Shown here piece by piece: positions 55,441-64,000 of a stretch of DNA of 64,000 bases. Position 1 is the first letter of the stretch. The number at the start of each line of letters is the position of its first letter. A program made the translations under genes and the position numbers. Source of the stretch: Apoda limacodes (Eukaryota > Arthropoda > Insecta > Lepidoptera > Limacodidae); contig OX291545.1 in the NCBI GenBank assembly GCA_946406115.1, positions 25,291,153 to 25,355,152 of the forward strand. The letters are read 5' to 3'. The notes under the pieces are model-generated. The model did not search any database and was not told the DNA's origin. It worked only from the letters and a program-made list of their open reading frames with translations.

Positions 55441-57699
55441 TAGTTCCCTTTTATTTTCTATGAGTACACTCAAACGAGATAGTAATAATATAAATTCGCA
55501 CTACGTATAAAATTAAAAGTAGTATAAAAAGTACTTAGATACTTACTGCACCCATCGTAGTGAGTGCATTAATTTTTTTAGCTTTGCAGCTAATGCTCCG
55601 TTCTTTATCCATTTGGCACAACAAACTCAGTCAGAGTTTGACATGCCTGCTCTAATGAGACCATTACCACGCACAACTTACATTAACGCCGATATACATG
55701 AGCTAGTGTTCCACAAGACAGCACATAAAAATTAAGCTGAATGGACCTTCACGTAACTTTTGTTAGAAGTCGAAGTACCTAAGTACCTACTAACTGAAAC
55801 ATAAATTTCTACTAAATTTATTTTGATCAAATACGTGAACATTCCCGCTGTCATTTCTAAATATTCCAAAATAAGACAGTCAAAAACAACTGAACGCAAT
55901 TTCGATGATGGTTTATTATTGATTGATGGCTTAGGATCTAGTCTAGAATATAACAGCAAAATATTTAAAGTGCAAAAATGACAAATATCAGTGGTTTAAA
56001 AATGGTGACCAAAACAACTCCAGCAAAGATGATATATAAGTATGGCAGTGTGATGTGTATGGATACAAGCAATATCAAATATCAAGTGTTCAGATGCACA
56101 CGGAACAGGAATTATTCACACAATAGCCTTGTGATGAATCAATTCTAATATAATAGTTTTGTATCTCCAAGCAGAGCTCGATCCGAACAATGTTTGTATT
56201 GTAACAGATTCCTGGGATGTTCAGCGCACTAAATATATAGGAGTCATTATCAACTACCAAAATCGAAATAACTTCAATCTAACTAAGACTACCTTACGAA
56301 AAGTTAAAATCTGTGCCTAAATTATTCGATAGCTCATAATTATATCCTTCACAGTCTTTATCCCCAGATGGGTCCCAATACAACCAGCTGGAGCGCCTCT
56401 TAATATTTAAAAATAAGAAAAAGATGGAACAAAAAAATGGACAGGACATAATAATTATATGAACTTAACATCTAATATAGCTAAATCAAATATTTCTAAA
56501 ATACACATGCACAATCGACCAAATTACCGGTAGACCATTTCAAACAATGTTGTTGTGCTATTCATTTACCCATTTGAGTAAAATGAGGCGTACACAAATA
56601 AGTGTATGGTTGGCCCCGCCGTCCACGATGAAAGGTGCGAGCGAAATCAATCATACAGATGGTTCAGTAAACTATTTGTCGATTGTACCTATTAGCTGTT
56701 CAAATAATGCAATGAGATTGTAGTAGTCAATACCTACATTAACTGCAGCCAGGTTACCTAGGCTCAAATGTTTACTCTTGTAAATTTCGTAAAGTTAAAT
56801 GTACCAAATGTTTTAAATTCTCATGTTTTCAATGTAAAATTTTATATATAAATTAAAAAAAAAACTCAGGGGTTTTTTCGAATTGAATACAAATTTTATG
56901 GTAAATGCGCTGGTATCCAAGTTTTAAATCAATATTTAGAGAGTTTTACAGATATATAGTGTCTTGTTATCCCAAGTGCGTGTGCCTTTGAAATTTTGAT
57001 ATTCCAACCTACCTAGTCAAAGTTCACTTTAACACAAGTCAACTTATTTACTACATTATCTTGCTAACAATTAGTTAAGTGTTAAACTGTTAACAGTAAA
57101 TTTTATAGTGTGCCTTAGTTAGGTAACGTAAACTTTATGTGTAAACTCAAATACGTCTGGGTGTTCAAAACACGATCGACGAAAGCTTTTAGTTTGAAAG
57201 AGGGCATTTAAAATTTCATGCTGAGGTCATAGCTCGTGTAATATGGGTATACCGTGTAGAAAATTCAGAGAACCAACAAACATGTGGCGAATTTAACTTG
57301 AAGATGCATCGTAAACCGCCTTTATGCTTCTCTGGGAGAGACTTTCAAAAGTTTCCATATTCCCCAACCATAAAACAAGCCAAAAAATACGAGCAACGAA
57401 AAACATTGTAAATGGTAGCGTTTTATCGACGCGGGATAACATCTCGGGCGAATTAGTTTTAAAACGTTGTTTTAACAGCGCTTGTTGCACTTGAAATTGC
57501 TGTTTTTCGTTTTACTGCCTGCATGCATAGCGATGTAATAGTCTCCTAGCAGCAGTTTTCAAATTTAGTCTCCTAAAAGCTGAACACAATTAAACTCTAT
57601 TATAGTCAAGAATAAGTAGTTAGTAATATTATAGTTTAAAAATTAAAGTAATAACCTCCTTCCTTCCTGTCTTCCGTCTTCGATGTGGAGACTAGATTT
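55441..57699. other. Non-coding, no gene recognised
   Basis: 55,970-56,460 has a less AT-rich, vaguely coding look with words such as 'gtgatgtgtatggatac' and 'agcagagctcgatccg', but every frame is interrupted and no domain is recognisable; it may be an old transposon. The rest is AT-rich. Confidence 0.35.
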
Positions 57700-57870
57700 C
57701 GCATTATTGCATATCATTTCTCCAGAGTCATGTGTTAATATAGTCCTTTATCGCGGCGTCGCGCGTCCTCGTTTTCGTATTACAAGCTAGGGCGGGAAAT
57801 TTGGTGTGCATCCTTCAGAAATTGCGCGTCATGTCCTACTTATTTCTTCATAATTCGCTATTCATAAGCC
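57700..57870. promoter_or_regulatory. GC-richer island, candidate CNE
   Basis: A block with 'tatcgcggcgtcgcgcgtcc' and 'agctagggcgggaaattt' in AT-rich DNA. The latter loosely recalls alpha (atatggcgggaattg). It sits about 0.8 kb before gamma copy 3, where an alpha copy would be expected by block order. The similarity is too short to assign. Confidence 0.25.
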
Positions 57871-58220
57871 TTCGCTGCACAATTCTTAACACGTTTTCGT
57901 AAAACACTGTTACAATATTCACATCGAAACACACTAAATAAATTTAGGAAAATTAAAGAAAAAAAAACACCACTCCTTCTTAAGATGTGCGCCAAAACTC
58001 CAAGTAATAATGTTTTAATTTCTTTCTTTTCTTTTTAGGTTACATATTTATAGACTTATATCTAAGACATATGGCCTTCGTAAGGACCTGACCAAAAGCG
58101 TCTTTGACTATACGTAAGATTTTGAAATTAAAAAATAACACCACGTAACGTGATTTCATTCAGGCATTCTTTCTGGAACACATCGTCGAAAGAAGAAGGA
58201 TTTAGATGTGTGCGCTAAAA

Positions 58221-58430
58221 GTTAACTATGTTTCTCATAGTTAACCCGAGTTAACTATGTTTCTCATTGTTTTCAAATGTAACATATGGTGCTAGTTTTC
58301 TCAAAAATGAAAACCATACGAAAAAAAAATTGTAATGTCCACTAGGCCATAGTAGTAGATCTTTGTATTAATAATAAAGCATATTTTTAGTATTAACTCT
58401 TTGTATTAATAATAAAGCATATTTTTAGTA
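58221..58430. repeat. Small hairpin and short direct duplications
   Basis: gttaactatg (58,221) pairs with catagttaac (58,236) to form a 10-bp stem, and gttaactatgtttctcat is repeated directly at 58,250. Further on, a 33-base sequence beginning tctttgtattaataataaag is present twice, at 58,360 and 58,398, with a 38-base period. Local slippage or duplication products. Confidence 0.7.
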
Positions 58431-58494
58431 ATATTTATTCACTCAGCAACTAAGAACCCAGGCTCCTGGGCCTTGAATAAAAAATGAGCAGAAA

Positions 58495-58605
58495 TATACA
58501 CACTTTGCACGAACTGCGCGACAAACAACCGTGGTGCACGCTATGCCGACTTACCCCTAATAAATTCCCGCCCGCCCAAACAACTTTGTATCACTTTTGT
58601 ATCTA
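58495..58605. promoter_or_regulatory. Paralogous non-coding element gamma, partial copy 3
   Basis: Only the right third is recognisable: 'acccctaataaattcccg' followed by 'cccgcccaaacaac' and 'tatcact', matching 'accctaatttattgccg', 'cccgcccaaa' and 'ctatca' in copies 1 and 2. It lies about 1.25 kb before beta copy 3, the same distance as gamma copy 2 to beta copy 2. Confidence 0.4.
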
Positions 58606-59754
58606 AAATTTGTCATGTCCATTATTGATCAGGTATTAATCATATCTGTTTTAGCATGAAGCATATTTTCTAGTATTAAGTTACTAATATGTATCTGAAA
58701 TCATAAGTGAAAGACGATACGGAATTTGAGTATTTTACCTTGTTACCATAAACAGTGGGAGCCTAAATAGGCACTTCACTAATAGAGTACAGTTATATTA
58801 GTACAGTACACTCGCATATTATTTAATTAAATGTTGAATGATTGTATCAACTGAATTAATTTATTGAATTTATGTTTTTGGTGTAAGGCAACACTGTTGT
58901 TATGGTCATAGTCAAGAAGTTTATATATTGTGGTATATATGTCGCAGGCAAATCGTATAATACGCCGTTTCATAATATGCCTAGGCAGATCGTAAAGTAT
59001 GGAAACGAAAGTAACAGAACTCACTCTGTGTGTGTGTCTGTGGTTACTTATTCGTAAAATAAAAAATATATTACGTGCAAAGGTTTATATACTTTTTTTA
59101 AAAAATAAGAATAAATTTACAATGACTGCCTTACAAAATAATATTCGAAACGATATCATTATCAAAAATGTAGATTTACACTTCCTTTGTCTTACGAAAG
59201 TCATCTCATCTCATTCGGACCATGTTTTCTCGTTCATGCCTGTACCGTGCCGCCAATATAAACAAACATTAATCTGACAATCGAATGGAGATGTGGCGAA
59301 TGTATCGATAGTTTTGTATCGAGCTTGATCCGATCCTGTGTTTGCTTTACTAGTTGGATTGGGACGCAGAACATTGTGTACTACTACGCAAACCATTTTC
59401 GACTAAATCTATTTTATAATATAGTATGTTGTCCTTCCTAGCTAAGAAACTCATTTGGTTATCAAAATGAATATAGGTATAAAATGTAATAAATTGTCAC
59501 AATACCTTAAGACCTATAAACGGAAAAACAATTTGTTTTGAATATAGAATATTACATCAAGTTGGTTAAAAAAATATATTAATTTATATCATATTACAAA
59601 TATCAATTATTAATTAACTATAATATTAAAACATTTATTTATATTCCATACAATTGATTGCAATATCCTATCAATCATACTGTAACTGCTATGTTGCTAC
59701 TTTATATGAATCCGAACAGCTGCGAGGTAGAAAATAATTAATCAAAAGATCCTC
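58606..59754. other. AT-rich non-coding stretch
   Basis: No gene. Open frames at 58,999-59,277 and 59,211-59,396 show no domain. Confidence 0.4.
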
Positions 59755-59910
59755 ATATAGCGGCCCCTTTCTATTATTAGGCAATAAGACTGTTTTCCAC
59801 GGCTCCAACTGTAATTGGAAACTCTATACGGCCATTTAATTCAGCTAGCTGTACCACCTGGCTCTATGGCGAAACAATTGACGCTCGACTAATTATATTT
59901 TAACAACACT
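59755..59910. promoter_or_regulatory. Paralogous non-coding element beta, copy 3
   Basis: Series: 'ggcaataagactgttttcc', 'aattggaaac', 'ctatacggccatttaattc', 'agctagctgtaccacctgg', 'ctctatggcgaaacaattg', 'acgctcgactaattatatt'. It is intermediate between copies 1 and 2: it shares the 'accacctggctctatggcg' part with copy 1 and the 'caataagac'/'tatacgg' part with copy 2. That pattern indicates descent from one common sequence. Confidence 0.6.
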
Positions 59911-60578
59911 ATTGCACCAAGGAAAAAGGGTACAACACTATCTTACTAATACACAACAAATAAAGTAATTTATTTGTACGCTGGGGCTGGGTTTTCCAAT
60001 TAACAGGAATAGAATCTTTCTGAACACTAAAATGCAATGTATGATTGTAAGTTTAATTTACTGTTAACGTAAAAAATTTTCTTTTGGGATTGATTGTTTA
60101 GAGCAGAATTAATGGAGTGATGACGCACAAATCTGATCATCTTAAATGGCAATTTTATATATTTACACAGTTCCTTTGCGACGTGGACTGTCGAAAGGAG
60201 GCTGTAGGAGGACGTTACTTAATCTATATAAGAGCAGTTTCAGATACTCCCATTAAGATCAACCTATACACGCAAATTACGGTAGCGGCTATCGCACGGA
60301 GAAAAATGTACCCTTCGTTTTATGAGGGATTCTCAACAAATCATCAGGAATACCTCACAAAAAACGACTCAGCGTCCAAACATACATATAAACATGTAAA
60401 TTAAATGATGATTCTTAAGTACTGTACGGATACCGCTTAAGTATTGCATGAATTGTGTCATGCATGAACTGAAGAATTATCAGGAAATAGTGTTTTTATA
60501 ATAGAGGCAAACCTAAAAAATGACAAGAAGTCGTGTTGTTAATGCGAACATGTACTGTTCTTTTATCAGGAACTAATA
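59911..60578. other. Non-coding stretch
   Basis: No supported gene. The open frame at 60,117-60,404 has no recognisable domain and no splice or promoter context. Confidence 0.4.
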
Positions 60579-60725
60579 GTGATAATTACCATTACCACTG
60601 TCATTACCATTACTATTGACATTACCATTACCATTGTTATTACGATCACTATCGTCTTTGTCATTACTATAACCATTGCCATTACCATAAGATATCATAC
60701 GTATGAGATATTTGTATGGTAATGG
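60579..60725. repeat. Degenerate (ATTACC)n microsatellite ending in a hairpin
   Basis: Imperfect repeats of attacc/attgcc/attact run from 60,579 to about 60,690. The last unit (ccattaccata, 60,679-60,689) reappears as its complement (tatggtaatgg, 60,715-60,725) around an inner near-palindrome gatatcatacgtatgagat. The array thus terminates in a cruciform-capable structure. Confidence 0.7.
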
Positions 60726-62320
60726 TATAATACTCTTACAATGATTTAATGAAGCACCATTAGTTTTATAGATTAAAAACTTCCAGTTGTTTTTGATGAT
60801 TCATGTGGAAATCAATCGCAATACCTCTGGTGTTATACATACAATATTTAAGCGCTGAGCCAGCCAGTTGAATAGTAAGTTGCCGAAAATTGAGGTATAG
60901 ATTTAAAAAAATATGAACACTTCATCACAACAGTTCCTGATAATTCTTAAAGACAGGATATATAAAATGGAGGGGTGTCTAACGTATAATTCTTAACAAC
61001 GTACAACAAAACAACACAGCACCATATTTAAGCAAGCTTCTTGTTAATATCACATCATGATACTTTGTAACTACATTATTTATTTATTTATTCTTTTTGC
61101 ACAAACAAAAGTGTACAGTACAACCACAAGCTTAATATATAATTTTAAATGGTGATGCAATAAAACTAGACTTAACTAACTAGCAGATAATTAAAAAACA
61201 AACAAAAAAGAACAACTAGTTAAAATTAAACCTATGACAATACTTATACTATGATGTTTGTACTGATAATTTGAGATATTTATATAAACACATACATAGA
61301 CATACATATACATATACATAAACATATATAATATATAGATGTACTTACTTTATATTAGATAAATATACTATATTAAATAAATATTCTAAAAATATAGAGA
61401 TATATATTTAAATACAGAATAATATCACTAGAAGCCCGAAACTGTAGGCAGAAACATTATCTAGTTAAATTAATAAGATATTCATGTTTTACTCATGGTT
61501 TGTCACCAAATTTCATCCGTGGAAGACACACTGTTTATTGTTTTTAATCTTCATTAAAATGATATGGGATAGCGAGTTGAAATATCAGAACGTAATACCG
61601 AATTGTCAAGACGTCATCATAAAAGTTTACCGGTAATTTAACGTGACGAGGTATAATTATTTAAAATTAAAAGGCATCAAAACTCTTTATGACAAACTAG
61701 ATAATATTCAAGAATATGATAAACGATTACTATTATTGAAAAATCCGCTGTGAGACCTATAATTTATCACGATACCGATGCAAATGAACATCGTAATGAC
61801 ATTTTTGCATAAATCGAAATTACCATTTTTCTCCGTGCGGAGTCTTGTTTCACCTCACTACCTGACTCCACGACTCCTTGTGACCTATCACCACTGCAAA
61901 ATATACTGTACATGTAATATACATGTATCATCTATTGAGGAATTGTTGGTAAGCGTAGGGCTTGTTTGTTGTTTTGTGTATAGATGAATAATATCTTAAA
62001 TAGGATTTTAAAATATTCCTAGTTTTTGGAAAAAAAACCATAATATATGTATTAGCATCACTATTTGGCCATCCCAAACTTGCAAGCTGTCGCGCTCGTT
62101 ATGTTTTCCAATACGAAGACCTACACTTTTGAAATGACAAACAAATAGTGTTAGAGAAGTTAAAATTGATGCCTTTTTTGTTTACTAGACTCGACTATAT
62201 TTTTTTTATAGAATTTTGCGAAAGAAGAGACATTTGCAACCAAGGAATCACTCAAACCACCATTCTTTATGTGTCAAAGTTTAATCACGGGAAACCAGCT
62301 ACTGAACATAGAAACGGTTT
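60726..62320. other. AT-rich non-coding stretch
   Basis: No gene. 61,280-61,340 is simple ACATA/CATA sequence. The small open frames at 61,778-61,987 and 62,148-62,357 have no domain; the latter runs into the repeat that follows. Confidence 0.4.
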
Positions 62321-62680
62321 TTTACCGACTTCAAAAAGAAGGAGGTTCTCAGTTTGACCCGTATGTTTGTATGTACGTATGTCCGCGATTATCTCGCGTT
62401 CGGCTGAACTGAATTTAATGCGGTTTTCGGAAAAAAAATTGTTACATTCTGTAGAAGGTTTCGGTATACAACAAATGGATACCCTGTGACATCGTCCGCG
62501 TTGATCCGTTATTAATAAAGCGATATATTAGTTCAACTCGACCGACTTTTGTTAATGCGGTTTTTTTATATAATAATTATTAATTGTGCGGACAGACCCT
62601 TCGAAATCTGTGGCACATGGTTTTGCCCGTGACAAGAGTTTCTTCTGAGGCGCTTGAGATATAAGTAAAACGCGTGCACA
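62321..62680 (+). repeat. Lepidopteran 'accgacttcaaaaagaagg' repeat
   Basis: Reads 'taccgacttcaaaaagaagg', 'aggttctcagtttgaccc', 'tgtatgtacgtatgtccgc' and 'gattatctcgcgttcgg', a family found in many lepidopteran genomes. The following 'catggttttgcccgtgacaag' and 'cgcttgagatataag' at 62,620 may be a second, unrelated repeat. Non-coding. Confidence 0.6.
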
Positions 62681-63685
62681 CAACAGACCGATTTTATTTA
62701 ACTTATGCTTCTAACTTAAATTCTAACATATATTTACAAAAAAAATAATTCTTAGCTTTCGTAGCCAGTGACTTTGAAGTTTTCTTGAAGACTGAATACA
62801 AATACAAATTTTGTTCTATATTTATATAAAAATAAAAAACCCCACCAGAGCGAGAGGTTGTTCCATAGAACCTTCTAGATTTAGTACTTAAGTTATTGTA
62901 CTTACTGTGGTGACTGAGAATCTAGCCCACACAAAAACTTAGTGAAACGTAACATATAGTAGTCGATATAGACATATATTGGAAGTGTAGGTATATCTAC
63001 ATAGCTATAAATTGCTATTGACAGTTGGGGTCCCTATCGGCTATTGCCATCACAGTCACACAATTCGTGGCTTGACTATAAAATAACGTTGTTTAACGGT
63101 TTTAGGTTTTATAGCCAAACGGTAGGAGCTATAATAATGATTTAGATGTCATAAGCTGGAGCTTTTGGAGGCGGTTCTAACAACATATAGTGGTATGTTC
63201 CATCGTCTACGGTTAGGCCGTAGTGAAAGAAGAGCTGGAATTCTAGCTCTTAGGGTTTTCTGCCTGTACTGAGTGACTACAGACTTGGTACTGTATCTCA
63301 AAAAAATTCATCACAATCACACCTTTCCGTATCTTTTGTGTCTGTCCGGTGGGTTATTTTTTTTTTTTTTTTAATTTATTTGGGTCAACAAACAGTGTTC
63401 ACAATAAGTCTTTTATAGTCTATAGTTATACAATGTTTTTATAATTGTGCCACCAGCACCGTTAACCACGGATTTAAAAATAACATGGTAAGTAAGAAAA
63501 TTGAAAGTTGTTGTAAAACAGAAAATGTTCATAACTAAAATACATGTACTTATCATAAAATTAAGACTAATTAGCAAATTCAGGCTTCAGGGTGTAACAA
63601 AGTATTCCAAATTTGTAAAATTTAAAAAGGCAATGTGTATAAGTATATTACTCGTATGTTGTGTTATGTTATGAATTATGTTGTA
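62681..63685. other. Non-coding, unassigned
   Basis: No gene. A GC-balanced patch at 63,120-63,270 and a T run at 63,357-63,372 are the only landmarks. Confidence 0.4.
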
Positions 63686-63977
63686 ATATTATATTATATT
63701 ATATTATATTATATTATATTATATTATATTATATTATATTATATTATATTATATTATATTATATTATATTATATTATATTATATTATATTATATTATATT
63801 ATATTATATTATATTATATTATATTATATTATATTATATTATATTATATTATATTATATTATATTATATTATATTATATTATATTATATTATATTATATT
63901 ATATTATATTATATTATATTATATTATATTATATTATATTATATTATATTATATTATATTATATTATATTATATTAT
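63686..63977. repeat. Pure (ATATT)n pentanucleotide microsatellite
   Basis: An uninterrupted array of ATATT, 292 bases, about 58 units, starting after 'ttgtaat' and ending at 'tcaatttcac'. No interruptions were seen by eye. The array reads open in all frames and produces an artefactual YYIIL-repeat peptide. The exact copy number may be an assembly compromise. Confidence 0.95.
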
Positions 63978-64000
63978 CAATTTCACTTATTAAAAAGATG

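Noticed and set aside
55970..56460. Possible decayed transposase or host pseudogene
   Set aside because: The composition is coding-like, but every frame is interrupted and no motif could be recognised, so no identity is claimed.
60117..60404. 95-codon plus-strand frame as a small gene
   Set aside because: No recognisable domain, no supporting splice or promoter context, and a length reached by chance in a 64-kb window.
63661..63993. Open frame of 110 codons giving a YYIIL-repeat peptide
   Set aside because: It is entirely the translation of the ATATT microsatellite, which is open in every frame; no start context, splice site or domain.

Overview
The window looks like nuclear DNA of a moth or butterfly (Lepidoptera). 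It is strongly AT-rich and almost free of genes, and it is littered with repeat families typical of that order: Lep1-type Helitrons (5' TC, 3' CTAG, inserted between A and T), tRNA-headed SINEs, the interspersed repeat that opens with 'gggttccgtaccc', RTE and Jockey/CR1-like LINE pieces, and a hAT relic. The species cannot be named from sequence alone. Nothing bacterial or viral was seen.

The only convincing host coding sequence is one terminal exon on the + strand, 21,845-22,096 (83 codons). It has a good splice acceptor and a proline-rich C-terminus with a PxDLS-like (ALDLS) motif. About 3.5 kb of probable 3' UTR follows, with four Pumilio-type sites and several AATAAA signals up to about 25,640. 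The 21.8 kb to its left would then be mostly intron. It holds GC-richer islands with homeodomain-type TAATTA cores (3.1-3.45, 6.1-6.4, 9.4-9.55, 10.95-11.17, 11.6-11.76, 21.0-21.15 kb) that resemble cis-regulatory sequence. A developmental transcription regulator would fit, but the protein family was not recognised.

From 25.8 kb to the right end no host exon was found. This part is a repeat-filled desert, but it contains the most unusual signal of the window: several unique-looking, non-transposon elements that exist as diverged paralogous copies inside the window. I call them alpha (15.35, 29.74, 43.7 kb), gamma (37.23, 45.64, partial 58.5 kb, possibly 31.2 kb), beta (33.15, 46.82, 59.76 kb), delta (19.77 kb and an inverted copy at 49.2 kb) and epsilon (50.09 kb and an inverted copy at 52.62 kb). 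Alpha and beta recur every 13-14.4 kb, and the order alpha-gamma-beta is kept in the best block (43.7-47.0 kb). This suggests an ancient tandemly duplicated regulatory block whose spacers have been overwritten by transposons.

Other notable items are two diverged copies of a 5S-rRNA-derived SINE (700-1,005 minus; 14,725-14,993 plus), a Helitron carrying a 48-bp minisatellite, a palindromic MITE with a TAA target duplication inside the presumed 3' UTR, and a long pure (ATATT)n tract near the right end.

Coordinates of repeats are read by eye and edges are generally good to tens of bases. Alignments were done by inspection, so no identities or scores are quoted.
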